Assembly (NCBI RefSeq): GCF_019443445.1
Contig: NZ_CP080378.1
Span: forward strand, 4,588,001-4,652,000
Source: Massilia sp. PAMC28688
GTDB taxonomy: Bacteria > Pseudomonadota > Gammaproteobacteria > Burkholderiales > Burkholderiaceae_D
Direction of reading: 5' to 3'
DNA: 64,000 bases
Shown: piece after piece, positions 33,737-44,700 of the stretch
Layout of the letters: the number at the start of each line of letters is the position of its first letter
Numbering within the stretch: the first letter of the stretch is position 1
Translations under genes and position numbers: made by a program
Notes under the pieces: generated by a model
Told to the model about the DNA's origin: nothing
What the model saw: the letters and a program-made list of their open reading frames with translations, nothing else
Database searches by the model: none

Positions 33737-34678
33737 ATGGTCCTCGACGTGCAACTGGCGATCTACAGTTCCACCGTCGTGCTCAATCTGGCGTTGGCAG
33801 TGGCCGTCGGCGCTGCCATGGCGGCGATGTGGCTCGCTAGCGGCGCGACCCCCTGGTCTTTGGCGCAGCTTCGCCGCGCGCGTCCGGTCCGCATCGGTGC
33901 GGCCATGGCCGCCCTCGCGGCTATGGGTTCGCTGCTACCGTTCGTTTCCGCTTTCATGGCCGAAGTGCCCGTCGCTGAGGCCGGGGATGCGATGGGCGCG
34001 ATGCTTACCGATAGCCATTTTGGGCTGGCATGGAGAGTAGGCATGGGAGCGCTGCTGGCAGCTGCGCTGGCGGCGGCCGTTCCGGTATCCGGCCAGCGGC
34101 TGCGCAACTTGGCGCTAGTGAACCTGCTTGTCCTGGCCGTGGCGCTCTACTCGCGCAGCATGGTGAGCCATGCTGCGGCGGACGGGGATCTGAGCGTGGC
34201 CATCGTCCTGGACTGGATGCATTTATGTCTGATCAGCGTCTGGGTGGGCGAAGTATTCATCGCCGGTTTTGTTACCCTGAACGGCATGGTTCCAGATTAC
34301 GCGGCCGGGCGTGCGGAGGCTGCGCGCTACGTCGAGCACCTGTCGTCGTCGGCCACGTTCGCGCTGGGCGGCATCTTCGCCACGGGTCTGTTCAGCGCTT
34401 GGCATAACCTTGGCGGTATCGCGGGCCTAGCCGGCAATGTCTATGGCAGCGTACTGCTGTTCAAACTTGCGCTGGTGGTGCTTGCAGCTTTGCTGGGAGG
34501 TTTCAACCGCTTCATCGTGATGCCGTCGCTGCTTGCCAGCTTGCGCGAGCCGAACGCCGGCGCGCCCGAGGCGCTGCGGCGCTTCAGGCTCATCTTGCGT
34601 ATTGAAGCGCCTGTGTTGCTCGCCGTCCTGGTTGCCGCTGCCATTTTGAGCGCGACACCGCCGCCCACTGCTGCTTAG
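33737..34678 (+). CDS. copD: CopD, inner-membrane copper transport protein
   Basis: 313 residues, about eight hydrophobic helices, with CopD-family text: SHFGLAWRVGMGALLAAAL, SHAAADGDLSVAIVLDWMHLCLISVWVGEVFIAG and FATGLFSAWHNLGGIAGL...YGSVLLFKLALVVLAALLGGFNRF. Conserved His residues in membrane segments could handle copper. It is immediately downstream of copC, so the pair is co-translated. CopCD is usually linked to copper import or to handling of periplasmic copper. Confidence 0.92.
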   Translation: MVLDVQLAIYSSTVVLNLALAVAVGAAMAAMWLASGATPWSLAQLRRARPVRIGAAMAALAAMGSLLPFVSAFMAEVPVAEAGDAMGAMLTDSHFGLAWRVGMGALLAAALAAAVPVSGQRLRNLALVNLLVLAVALYSRSMVSHAAADGDLSVAIVLDWMHLCLISVWVGEVFIAGFVTLNGMVPDYAAGRAEAARYVEHLSSSATFALGGIFATGLFSAWHNLGGIAGLAGNVYGSVLLFKLALVVLAALLGGFNRFIVMPSLLASLREPNAGAPEALRRFRLILRIEAPVLLAVLVAAAILSATPPPTAA

Positions 34679-34719
34679 CGATTTATTACAGCCCGAAACC
34701 GAATGAGAGGAAAAATGCA

Positions 34720-35169
34720 ATGAGGAACAACTTTGTACTGTCAGTCTTGCTCGCCGTGGCATCCATGCAGGCCTTGGCGGCGCCCGCACCTGCGGCCGTT
34801 GACGCCAACGCCTCGCTGGCCGCATTCCATGCTGCGCTGGCAAGGGGTGACAAAGAGGCCGCTCTCGCCCTTCTCGCGCCGAAGGTAGCAATTTACGAGT
34901 CCGGCTACGTTGAAGCGTCGCGCGAAAGGTATGCACACCATCACCTGGGCGGCGACATTGCATTTGCAAAGACGTCGACACGCAAGGTGCTCAGGCATTC
35001 CGAAAAAATGGAAGGCAATACCGCGATCATCTGGGAGGAAACGGAAACGACCGGCACCGCCGGTGGCAAGCCTGTCCATTCCTTCGGGACGGAAACAGCC
35101 GTCTTGGAAAAGACCGGGGACCGATGGGTGATCACGCACGTACATTGGTCGTCGCGCATGGCTAAATAA
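34720..35169 (+). CDS. exported SnoaL/DUF4440-like protein
   Basis: 149 residues with a signal peptide (NNFVLSVLLAVASMQALA, cut near AAPA). The mature part has the cystatin-like cone fold pattern of SnoaL/DUF4440 proteins: LAAFHAALARGDKEAALALLAPKVAIYESGYVEASRERYAHHHLGGDIAFAK, then TAIIWEETETTG and DRWVITHVHWSS. Several His residues (AHHHL, THVHW) could bind metal. It lies between copD and copA on the same strand and probably belongs to the same copper operon; the exact function is unknown. Confidence 0.75.
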   Translation: MRNNFVLSVLLAVASMQALAAPAPAAVDANASLAAFHAALARGDKEAALALLAPKVAIYESGYVEASRERYAHHHLGGDIAFAKTSTRKVLRHSEKMEGNTAIIWEETETTGTAGGKPVHSFGTETAVLEKTGDRWVITHVHWSSRMAK

Positions 35170-35256
35170 TCTTCCGACGGGTGAATCCATTGCATTCAAA
35201 CGGTCCAAATGGTGGAGCCGTCATCCGCTGTTGCAGGTCGTTCTTAGGAGAAATGT

Positions 35257-37602
35257 ATGGATAGCACATTGCACGAAAAACACCACCATGGCGCGGCGCC
35301 GGAGCCGACGCCGACGCCGACGCCCATGCTGCGCGACCCTGTATGCGGCATGGCGGTTTCGGCTAACCCTGAAAAGCACGTCCAACATGATGGGCGCGAC
35401 TACTATTTCTGCAGCACAGGGTGCCGGGACAAATTTCGCGCCGGTCCCGCCGCCTACATGCACCCCCGGGCGGAAGAACCGGCGCCGCCGGTAGCGCCGG
35501 GCACCGTTTATACCTGCCCGATGCACCCGGAGATACGCCGCCCGGCTCCGGGCAATTGTCCAATCTGCGGCATGGGACTCGAGCCGCTGATGCCATCGCT
35601 TGACGAGGAGGAGAATCCTGAGTTGCGCGACTTCCGACAGCGCTTCTGGTGGACGCTGCCCCTGTCGATCGCCGTATTCGCCCTGGCGATGTTTGGTCAC
35701 ATGCTGTTTCCGGGAGGCCTGCCATACCAGAACTTGATCGAGCTGGCCCTGAGTACGCCGGTGGTGCTGTGGGCCGGATGGCCATTTTTCGTGCGTTTCG
35801 CGCAGTCGGTGCGCAATCGCAGTCCGAACATGTGGACCTTGATTGGTTCGGGCGTGGGGGCCGCGTATGGCTACAGCATCATCGCCACATTTTCCCCGGA
35901 ACTTTTTCCTGCAACCTTCGCCACCCATGCCGGTAGGGTCGGCGTGTATTACGAAGCGGCCGCGGTCATTGTGTCGCTCACGCTGCTGGGCCAGATCCTG
36001 GAACTGCGCGCCCGTTCGCAAACTTCGGCCGCGATCAAGTTGCTGATGGGCCTCGCACCGAAGACCGCGCGCTGGATCCTGCCGGACGGCAGTGAACAGG
36101 ATGTCCCGCTGGCGCATATTCATATCGGCGACGCCCTGCGCGTGCGGCCGGGCGAAAAAGTGCCGGTTGACGGAACGGTCACGGAAGGGCAGAGCGCGGT
36201 CGACGAGTCGATGCTGACCGGCGAGCCGATGCCGGTAACGAAGCGCCCGGGAGACAAGGTGATCGGGGCCACGCTCAACACCAGCGGCAGCCTCGTTGTG
36301 CGCGCCGACAAGGTCGGCTCACAGACCATGCTGTCCCAGATTGTCCAGATGGTCGCCCAAGCGCAGCGCTCGCGTGCGCCCATGCAGCGGCTCGCTGACG
36401 TCGTGGCGGGTTACTTCGTCATGGTGGTGATCGCCATCGCCGTCCTGACGTTGCTCGCATGGGGCGTGTTTGGGCCGCAGCCGAGCTGGGTATACGGCTT
36501 CGTCAATGCGGTAGCGGTCCTGATTATTGCCTGCCCGTGCGCGCTGGGACTGGCGACGCCCATGTCCATCATGGCCGCGACGGGCAGGGCGGCAACGCAG
36601 GGCATCTTGTTTCGCGATGCCGCCGCGATCGAGGGCTTGCGCAAGGTCGATACGCTGATCGTCGACAAGACCGGCACGCTGACCGAAGGCCGGCCCGTAT
36701 TCGACCGCGTCGTCGCCATGCCCGGCTTTACCGACGACTATGTGGTGCGCATGGCGGCCAGCATCGATCAGGGCAGCGAACACCCGCTGGCGCGGGCCAT
36801 CGTCGACCAGGCGGTAAAAAACGAGCTTGCGCTCGAAAAACCGACGAGCTTCGAGTCGTCCAGCGGCATCGGCGTGCGCGGCGAGCTTGGCGGCCGGCAC
36901 ATCGCACTTGGCAACACCGCCTTGATGGACGAGGAAAAAATCGACTGGTCAAGCCTGGCGACGCGGGCCGAAGAACTGCGCGGGCAAGGCGCCAGCGTTA
37001 TGTATCTGGCGGCGGATCGCCAGCTGGTGGGTATCATCGCCGTTTCCGATCCGATCAAGGCGAGCAGCTTGGCAGCCCTGGACGCCCTGCGCCACGCGGG
37101 TCTGACGGTGATCATGGCCACTGGCGACGGCGAAACGACTGCGAAAGCTGTCGCCGGGCGCCTCGGCATTACAGAGGTGTATGGTGAGGTCAAGCCGCGT
37201 GACAAGCTCGCCCTCGTCGAGCGGCTGCAGAGGGCCGGTAAAGTTGTGGCGATGGCCGGCGACGGCATCAACGACGCACCGGCGCTGGCGAAGGCCGATG
37301 TCGGCATCGCCATGGGCACCGGCACCGACGTGGCGATCAACTCCGCCCACCTGACGCTGGTAAAAGGGGACTTGCTGGCGATCGCACGGGCCCGTACCCT
37401 GTCCCTCGACACGGTTCGCAACATGCGCCAGAACCTCGGGTTTGCCTTCATTTACAACGCGTTGGGAATTCCGCTTGCCGCCGGTCTGCTTTATCCTTTT
37501 ACCGGGCAACTGCTGTCGCCGCTGATCGCCGCGCTGGCAATGAGCCTGAGCTCGGTGTCCGTAATCACCAATGCACTGCGCCTGCGCCGGTCGGCAGGAT
37601 GA
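35257..37602 (+). CDS. copA: Cu+-type P1B ATPase with N-terminal YHS and heavy-metal-binding domains
   Basis: 781 residues. A His-rich leader is followed by a YHS domain ([29 protein letters not shown]) and a Met/Cys heavy-metal-binding domain ([27 protein letters not shown]). The ATPase core follows: TGEPMPV actuator loop, CPC at 426-428 ([12 protein letters not shown]), phosphorylated D470 (DKTGTLTEG), SEHPLA and [10 protein letters not shown]. There is no classical GMTCxxC HMA domain. It should pump copper or silver out of the cytoplasm. The second copA at 59672 has the ordinary HMA design and CueR control, so the two pumps probably serve different regulons. Confidence 0.93.
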   Translation: MDSTLHEKHHHGAAPEPTPTPTPMLRDPVCGMAVSANPEKHVQHDGRDYYFCSTGCRDKFRAGPAAYMHPRAEEPAPPVAPGTVYTCPMHPEIRRPAPGNCPICGMGLEPLMPSLDEEENPELRDFRQRFWWTLPLSIAVFALAMFGHMLFPGGLPYQNLIELALSTPVVLWAGWPFFVRFAQSVRNRSPNMWTLIGSGVGAAYGYSIIATFSPELFPATFATHAGRVGVYYEAAAVIVSLTLLGQILELRARSQTSAAIKLLMGLAPKTARWILPDGSEQDVPLAHIHIGDALRVRPGEKVPVDGTVTEGQSAVDESMLTGEPMPVTKRPGDKVIGATLNTSGSLVVRADKVGSQTMLSQIVQMVAQAQRSRAPMQRLADVVAGYFVMVVIAIAVLTLLAWGVFGPQPSWVYGFVNAVAVLIIACPCALGLATPMSIMAATGRAATQGILFRDAAAIEGLRKVDTLIVDKTGTLTEGRPVFDRVVAMPGFTDDYVVRMAASIDQGSEHPLARAIVDQAVKNELALEKPTSFESSSGIGVRGELGGRHIALGNTALMDEEKIDWSSLATRAEELRGQGASVMYLAADRQLVGIIAVSDPIKASSLAALDALRHAGLTVIMATGDGETTAKAVAGRLGITEVYGEVKPRDKLALVERLQRAGKVVAMAGDGINDAPALAKADVGIAMGTGTDVAINSAHLTLVKGDLLAIARARTLSLDTVRNMRQNLGFAFIYNALGIPLAAGLLYPFTGQLLSPLIAALAMSLSSVSVITNALRLRRSAG

Positions 37603-37646
37603 TGTTGCTGAGGAAATCGGCTTGTACAAAACTGTAGGAGGTAAAT

Positions 37647-39002
37647 GTGAATGAAGAGCGCTACGCACTGCCAGCGACGGCCTGCGTGACCGTGACACAA
37701 GAAGCGGGGATGTCGGCGGAAGAGAGCATGAATTCAGGATGCTTTTGCATCAGCCTGGATCAGGTGGCGCTACGCGCGGCGCTGGAAGAACAACTTGGTT
37801 CGCCCGACCTGGTGGCGATGGTCGAGGAGCGCTGCCCATTCCTGTTCTCCGCCATGCCGGTGTTTGTATCAGAAGGCCAAAGGGAGATGATGGAAGCTGC
37901 AGTCCATGCGCTCGAGTCTGTCATTGCAATGCCCGCCTATCGCGAGCGGATATTTGCGACGGCCCTCCCAATCGCCCGCCATGATCCCGGCGGTGCGCGC
38001 GGCGTTTTTTTCGGGTACGACTTTCACCTGGCCGGCGATCGGATCGGCCTGATCGAGATCAACACGAACGCAGGAGGTGCGATGCTGAGCGCCGTGATGG
38101 CGCGGGCGCACCGGTCGTGCGCGAGCAGCCTTGGCCAGCTGGCCGACGCGGCGGTTTCGGGGCCGAAATTTGAAGCGGCCATCCTGGAGATGTTTCTGGC
38201 CGAATGGGGCCGGGGCCGGCGCGGCCGGCAATTGCAAACGATCGCGATCGTCGACGTTTCTCCGGAGGGGCAATACCTTTACCCGGAATTTATCCTGTTC
38301 CAACAGCTCTTCGAACGACACGGCGTGCGCGCCGTGATCGCGGCCCCCTCGGCGTTGACTTTTCGGGACGGAACGTTATGGCACGCGGGGTCGCCCATCG
38401 ATATGGTCTACAACCGTCTCACCGATTTCATGCTCGACGATCCGCAATCGAGCGCATTGCGCGAGGCGTATCTGGAGGACGCGATCGTTTTGACGCCTAA
38501 TCCGCAGGCCCATGCGTTGTACGCCGACAAACGCAACCTCGCAATTTTGAGCAACCGCGGAGCGCTGACAGAGATGGGCGTTCCCTTGCAGATCCAGCAA
38601 ATCCTGCTGGATGTGTTGTTGCCCACCGAAATAGTCCACGCGACCGACGCCGACCGTCTCTGGCAAAACCGGCGGCAGCTATTTTTCAAACCGACCTCCG
38701 GATTCGGCGGGCGTGCCGCCTATCGCGGGGACAAGCTGACCAAGCGCGTTTGGCAGGAAATTCTGGAGGGCGAGTATGTTGCGCAACAGGTCATGGCGCC
38801 GGGCGAGCGTGTACGCGGCAACAGGCAAGCTCCGGAAAGGCTCAAGTTCGATCTCAGACTATATACGTACGTCGGGCATATCCAGTGGACTGCCGCGCGG
38901 GTATACCAAGGCCAGACGACGAATTTCCGCACGCCCGGCGGCGGGTTTGCTCCCGTTTATCCGTCCCCCGATCTGGCGGCACCTTGCAGTAGCGATTGCT
39001 AG
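37647..39002 (+). CDS. ATP-grasp-like protein of unknown function in the copper operon
   Basis: 451 residues from a GTG with AGGAGG upstream (37637-37642). No family name is recognised. The C-terminal half has ATP-grasp-type features: QLFFKPTSGFGGRAAYRGDKL (lysine plus glycine-rich loop), EYVAQQVMAPGE and LKFDLRLYTYVGHIQWTAARVYQGQTTNFRTPGGGFAPV. The first half has IGLIEINTNAGGAML, resembling the acidic metal site of pre-ATP-grasp ligases such as glutathionylspermidine synthase-like enzymes. A peptide or thiol ligase that makes a metal ligand would fit the place, but that is inference. No signal peptide. It is convergent with the minus-strand ATPase that ends at 39060. Confidence 0.6.
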   Translation: MNEERYALPATACVTVTQEAGMSAEESMNSGCFCISLDQVALRAALEEQLGSPDLVAMVEERCPFLFSAMPVFVSEGQREMMEAAVHALESVIAMPAYRERIFATALPIARHDPGGARGVFFGYDFHLAGDRIGLIEINTNAGGAMLSAVMARAHRSCASSLGQLADAAVSGPKFEAAILEMFLAEWGRGRRGRQLQTIAIVDVSPEGQYLYPEFILFQQLFERHGVRAVIAAPSALTFRDGTLWHAGSPIDMVYNRLTDFMLDDPQSSALREAYLEDAIVLTPNPQAHALYADKRNLAILSNRGALTEMGVPLQIQQILLDVLLPTEIVHATDADRLWQNRRQLFFKPTSGFGGRAAYRGDKLTKRVWQEILEGEYVAQQVMAPGERVRGNRQAPERLKFDLRLYTYVGHIQWTAARVYQGQTTNFRTPGGGFAPVYPSPDLAAPCSSDC

Positions 39003-39059
39003 GCCGGCAAGGGAATCGATCCTAAAGTGCAACCAGTCGCGCGGGCGACTCCATGCCGA

Positions 39060-41771
39060 CTAGTCACCGCGCGCCTTCGCTGGCTTTGCCATCCTTACAA
39101 GCTTGACGCATTCGAGTACGGCCAGTGGAATGGCACCGATTGCCAGCAATATCAGACAGTCCTGCAACGGCACAAATTGCGTCTTGAGCAGGCGAGCTAG
39201 CACCTCGTTGTGGTGACTCCAGACCTGCAGCCAGAAGGTCAGGAAGACAACACCAACAAGCATCAAATTCGTCTTTAGCGAAATGCGCCAGACCGGCAGC
39301 GTTTCGCTGCGCGCGCCAAAGGAACGCAACAGCTCTGCGAACACGAGCACGGCGAAAGCGTAGGTGCGCGCCATTTCCACACTGCTGATGCGCAGCATGT
39401 ACAGATACACCGCCAGCGCAACGCCGGCAGTGAGCAACCCGGTCACCAGCATCATCACGACGAAACTGCGGTCCGTCATGCGTGCGGCGCGCGCACGGGG
39501 AGGGCGCTCCATCACTGACCCTTCGATGGGGTCGGTCGCCAGGCACAGCGCGGGCAGGCCATCGGTGACGAGGTTAATCCAGAGCAGGTGGATCGGCAGC
39601 AGCGGGGCTGGCAGCGCCGCAGCGACGCACGCGGTCATCAACAGAAGTTCGCCGGTATTGCCCGCCAGCAGATACTGCAGCGTTTTGCGAATGTTGGCGT
39701 ACACCCCGCGGCCTTCTTCGACGGCAGCCACGATCGAGGCGAAATTGTCGTCGGTGACGATCATGTCCGCAGCTTGCTTGGTGACCTCGGTTCCCGCCTT
39801 GCCCATTGCAATTCCGATATCGGCGCCTTGGATTGCCGGCGCGTCGTTCACGCCGTCTCCCGTCATCGCCACCACGGCGCCATTGGCCTTCCAGGCGCCG
39901 ACGATGCGCAACTTGTGGGCAGCGCTCACGCGGGCGTACACCGCGATGCGCGGCGCCTGTCGGCGCAGTTCCGCTTCATCGAACCGGTCCAGGTCCGCTC
40001 CCGCGACCGCTAGGTCGCTCGGGTCAGCGATACCGAGCTCGCGCGCGATCGCCATCGCTGTGTGTGGATGGTCGCCGGTGATCATTACCACCCGAATACC
40101 GGCGGCGCGACAGCGCGCCACCGCATCTTTGGCCTCCTGCCTTGGCGGGTCGTACATGCCTGTGAGCCCGACGAACACAAGGTCGGCCTCGACCTTGGCG
40201 CCGTCCAGATCGGCAGGCGCTGCGAACGCGAGGTCGCGCCAGGCGGACCCGAGTACGCGTAGCCCTTGCCCGGCCAGCGTCGCATTTTCCGCTTCAATCT
40301 GCTCGCGGTCGGCGTCGGTCATCGCACGCACTCCGCTTCGAACTAGAATGTTCGTGCACAAGGCCAGCAGCACATCGGGCGCGCCGTTTGTATAGGCGCG
40401 CAAGGATCCGTCGGATTGGGTACGAATGACCGTGCTTCGCTTTCGGTCAGAATCGAAGGGAATTTCATGGTACTTGGGAGTGGCCTGTTCAATGACAGCG
40501 CGATCGGCGCCAGCCTTGGCACCTGCGCAGAGAAGAGCGCTCTCGGTTGGATCGCCTATGACCTGCCACTGACCGTCCTCGCTGCTCAGTTGAGCGTTAT
40601 TGCAACCCAACAGTACCGTCCCTAGAGCCAGCAGCAGCGCCGGCTGCTTCTCTGCCTTTTCGGTTTCAACTTCAACCGTGCCTTCGGGGCCGTAGCCGTC
40701 TCCGGTCACTTGGTAGCGCTGCCCAGCCACGTATAAAGCGCGTACCGTCATCTGGCCGGCTGTCAGCGTGCCCGTTTTGTCGGTGCAGATCACGGTGGTT
40801 GAACCGAGCGTTTCGACCGCCGGCAGCCTGCGCACCAACGCGCGCCGGCGCGACATCCGCAGCACTCCCAGCGAAAGTGCAACTGTGACGACGGCGGGCA
40901 AGCCTTCCGGAACGGCGGCCACGGCCAAGCTGATGGCGGACATCGTCAATTCTAGCAAGGCGGTCCCGCGAAGCATCCCGAGCAGGAACAGCAAGCCGAC
41001 CATTCCCAGGGCGGCCCAGACCAGGATCCGTCCGACCGCGTCCAGCTGGCGTTGCAAAGGCGTCGCCTCATTGCCTGCGTTTTCTTTCAACAGGACCGCG
41101 ATTTGTCCCAGCTCGGTCGACATGCCTGTCGACACAACCACCGCCAGGCCAGTGCCGGCCACCACCATCGTGCCGGTAAACACCATGTTGCTGCGGTCGC
41201 CAAGCGGTACGTCGGCCTGCGCCAGCGCCACGCTCAGCTTTGCCACACCCTCGGACTCCCCTGTGAGCGCAGATTCCACGCACTTCAGGCTGGCCGCCGA
41301 CAGCAGCCGGGCGTCCGCAGCGACCAGATCGCCCGCCTCGAGCGCCAGCAAGTCGCCGGCGACGACGTCCTGCCCCGGAATCGCCACCAGGGCGCCATCC
41401 CGCCAAACCTTGGCCATAGGCGCGAGCATCTTCTTAAGCGCCGCGATCGATTTCTCGGCGCTGTACTCCTGGTAAAAGCCGATGGCGGCGTTCAGGATCA
41501 CAATAGCAAGAATGGCGAGCGCATCCACCAGCTCCCCGATCAAGCCCGAGATGACGCCGGCGGCAATGAGGATCCAGATGATGACGCTTTTAAACTGCTC
41601 CAGCAACAGGCGAAAGGGGCTGATACGCGTGTCTTCGCGCAGCTGGTTCGGGCCGTCCCGGCCCAAGCGTTCGGCTGCGGCCGCCGCACTCAAGCCTGCC
41701 TCGGAGGACCCGTAATGTTCCAGTGCCGCTGCGGCGGGCAAGCTGTGCCATGCTGCATCACTCGGCTTCAT
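39060..41771 (-). CDS. P2-type cation-transporting ATPase (Ca2+/SERCA-like) coupled to cusA
   Basis: 903 residues from the ATG at 41771, which overlaps the cusA stop (ATGA). The longer ORF start at 41819 lies inside cusA and is not preferred. Motifs: ESALTGES, PEGLPAVVTVALS (M4, as in P2A pumps), ICTDKTGTLTAGQ, MITGDHPHTA, MTGDGVNDAPAI and a C-terminal cation ATPase domain with further helices. There is no CPC, so it is not a copper pump by motif; Ca2+ or Mn2+ are the usual substrates of such proteins. Its coupling to an RND copper pump is unusual. It is the last gene of the cus operon. Confidence 0.88.
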   Translation of the reverse strand: MKPSDAAWHSLPAAAALEHYGSSEAGLSAAAAAERLGRDGPNQLREDTRISPFRLLLEQFKSVIIWILIAAGVISGLIGELVDALAILAIVILNAAIGFYQEYSAEKSIAALKKMLAPMAKVWRDGALVAIPGQDVVAGDLLALEAGDLVAADARLLSAASLKCVESALTGESEGVAKLSVALAQADVPLGDRSNMVFTGTMVVAGTGLAVVVSTGMSTELGQIAVLLKENAGNEATPLQRQLDAVGRILVWAALGMVGLLFLLGMLRGTALLELTMSAISLAVAAVPEGLPAVVTVALSLGVLRMSRRRALVRRLPAVETLGSTTVICTDKTGTLTAGQMTVRALYVAGQRYQVTGDGYGPEGTVEVETEKAEKQPALLLALGTVLLGCNNAQLSSEDGQWQVIGDPTESALLCAGAKAGADRAVIEQATPKYHEIPFDSDRKRSTVIRTQSDGSLRAYTNGAPDVLLALCTNILVRSGVRAMTDADREQIEAENATLAGQGLRVLGSAWRDLAFAAPADLDGAKVEADLVFVGLTGMYDPPRQEAKDAVARCRAAGIRVVMITGDHPHTAMAIARELGIADPSDLAVAGADLDRFDEAELRRQAPRIAVYARVSAAHKLRIVGAWKANGAVVAMTGDGVNDAPAIQGADIGIAMGKAGTEVTKQAADMIVTDDNFASIVAAVEEGRGVYANIRKTLQYLLAGNTGELLLMTACVAAALPAPLLPIHLLWINLVTDGLPALCLATDPIEGSVMERPPRARAARMTDRSFVVMMLVTGLLTAGVALAVYLYMLRISSVEMARTYAFAVLVFAELLRSFGARSETLPVWRISLKTNLMLVGVVFLTFWLQVWSHHNEVLARLLKTQFVPLQDCLILLAIGAIPLAVLECVKLVRMAKPAKARGD

Positions 41772-44700
41772 GCTGGAACTTCTGTCGTCATTGTCCGCCG
41801 CGCCCGGTGCCATTTCCATTCTTCGACGGCGCAGAACAGGCAGGGCGCGATGTAAATTGTCACCAGCAGGCTGACCACCATGCCCCCCACCGAAGGGATG
41901 GCCATCGGCTGCATGATGTCGGCGCCGCGGCCAGTAGCCCAGAAGATGGGCAGCAGCCCGAAGATAGTGGTGGCGATCGTCATCAACGACGGCCGAATGC
42001 GTTTCAGGCCGGCTTCGACGACCGCATCGCGCATTTCCTGAACCGATGCGAAGTTCGCCTTGTCGAAACGGTTTTCAAGGTGGGTCGACATGATCACGCC
42101 ATCGTCGTCGACCACGCCGAACAGGACCAGGAACCCCACCCACACCGCGATCGACAGGTTGACGCCCCACAATGCCAGCATGATGAATCCGCCCGATGCC
42201 GAGACCATGATGCCGAAGAAGATCACCGGCGCGATCCACCAGCGCTTAAATCCAAGATAGAGCATGACGAACATGATCAGCAGGCACAGCGGCACGAGAA
42301 TGCGCATGCGCTCGGTCGCCCGGACCTGGTTTTCGAACTGTCCGCTCCATTCCCAGTAATAGCCGGGCGGTAGCTTGAGGCGCCCGTCGCGCAGGGCCGC
42401 CTGCAGCAGTATTTCGGCGTCCTCCACCACGCTGACTTCGTCGCGGTCGCGCGTGTTCATCGTCACGTAGCCCACCAGCAGCCCGCGTTCGCCCTTGATT
42501 TCCTGCGCGCCGAGCACGCTCTTGATCGTGAGCACCTGGCCTAACGGGATATGAGCGCCCGACGAGGTCGGCACCAGGATTTTTTCCAGTTCAGGCAAGT
42601 CTTCGCGCAACTCGCGCAAATAGCGGACCCGGATCGGGTAGCGCTCGCGGCCTTCGACCGATTCCATGATATTCATGCCGCCAATGGCAATTTCAATGAC
42701 GTCCTGGACGTCGCGGATATTGACGCCGTAGCGTGCGATTCGGTCGCGGTCGATCTCGAACTCGAGGTAAGGCTTGCCGATGATGCGGTCTGCGACGATA
42801 TCGGTCGCGCCCGGCACCTGGGCCAGCAGCTTTTCAATGTCCAGACCGATGCGGCCGATTTCCTTGAGGTCGCCGCCGTAGATTTTTACGCCCATCATCG
42901 CCCGAAAGCCCGTCTGCAGCATGATCAGGCGGGTCTGGATCGGCTGCAGGAATGTCGGTAGCACGCCCGGCATGGCCGTTTTTTCCTGCAGCTCCGTGAG
43001 GATCTCGCCTTTCGTGATGGCGCGCTGCTCTGGCCAGATCCATGCAAGCGGCGCCTTCAGGGGCGCAGGCCAGCCGCTGAACCAGCGCTCCACCGGCAAC
43101 TGGCGCCATTTCGCCTCCGGTTTCAGGATAATCATGCTCTCCATCATGCCGATGGGGGCCGGGTCGAGCGCGGACTCGGCCCTACCCAGCTTGCCCACGA
43201 CCGATTCCACTTCCGGCACGCTGGCTATGGCAAGATCCTGACGCGCGCTCACTTCCAGCGCCGGCCCCAGGCCCGCTTGCGGCAACAGCGAGGGCATGTA
43301 GAGAAAGGCACCCTCGTCGAGCGGCGGCATGAATTCGCGGCCAATTCCCGTCATTACCCGGCGATCGGCTACTACGACGATGCCGCGCTGCGCTTCGAAC
43401 GCCTGCTCGTGCGGCGATTGGCGACGCCAGAGCATGCGGCTGGTGTCGACGCCGGCTTGACGGATCGTCTGCCAACGCAGCTGACCAAATTCGACCACGG
43501 GTGCGTCTTTGCTGCCAGCAACGCCGTTGACCGCCCATCCGAGTGGCGCCAGGATGACCCCGGCCCCCAGCCAGATGCTCATGCCGACCGCCAGGATCAC
43601 CACCGGCACTGCAAGGAATGTCTTTTTGTGTGCGAGGATTGCGCGCAGCACCGGCGTATAGACACTGGCGATAGCACGCGATACCGGACTTTGCTCGAGC
43701 GGCAAGAAGCGCTCGCGCGTCATACGCACCAGGGCCAGCATGACGATCACACCCGCTACTAGCGACATCGGCCAGCCGCTGTAGTGGCTGCCGGGCATGC
43801 TCCACATGAACAGCGCGTGGACTGCAAACATGCTGCCAACGCCGATCACCGCGGCGCCAACCCAGATTCTGCGTCGCGCCCACGTCACGGGCCGAAACAG
43901 GAAGTAGCACACCACCGGCACCACGGTCAGCGCCAGGATGACGGCGGCACCGATGGCGAATGTCTTGGTGTAGGCAAGGGGTTGGAACAGCAAGCCTTCC
44001 TGGCCTGTCAGGAAGAACACCGGGATGAAAGACACCAGCGTATTGGAAACGGCGGTAAAGATTGCGCCGCCCACTTCGCTGGCACCCTCGTAAATCTTTT
44101 GGAAGTGACTCTTTTCCTTGTCACCGCTGGCGACGTGCCGGTAGATATTTTCAGTCATGATGATGCCCATGTCGCCCACATCGCCGATCGCAATTGCAAG
44201 GCCTGCCAGCGACATGATGTTGGCGTCGACACCGAAGCCGTACATCAGAATGAAGCATAGGGCCACCGACAAGGGGAGCGTAAGCACCACCGAAACTGTG
44301 CTGCGCAAGTGCAGCAGGAAGATGAAAATGATGGCGCTCGCCATCAGCGCCTCTTCCAGCAGTGCATCCTTGAGCGTGGCAACAGTTTGGTTCACAATAT
44401 CGGTGCGATCGTAGAACGGCACGATCTTGACCTTCGAGATGCGCCCGTCCGCCAACACCTTCTGAGGAAGGCCCGGTTCAAGCTGGGCAATCTTGCGTTT
44501 GACCTGTTCCACCACTTGCAGGGGATTCTCGCCGTAGCGCATCAACACTACGCCGCCGACAGCCTCGACGCCGGCTTTATCCAGCGCGCCACGGCGAAAC
44601 TCCGGGCCAAGCTGCACGGTGGCCACGTGCTTGACCTGAATCGGCGTACCTTTCTCCTGCCTGATCACGACCTTGCCCAGGTCGTCCGGGGACTTGATGA

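Noticed and set aside
35221-36123. 300-residue minus-strand ORF
   Set aside because: Antisense to the copper ATPase at 35257; Arg/His-rich shadow without family features.
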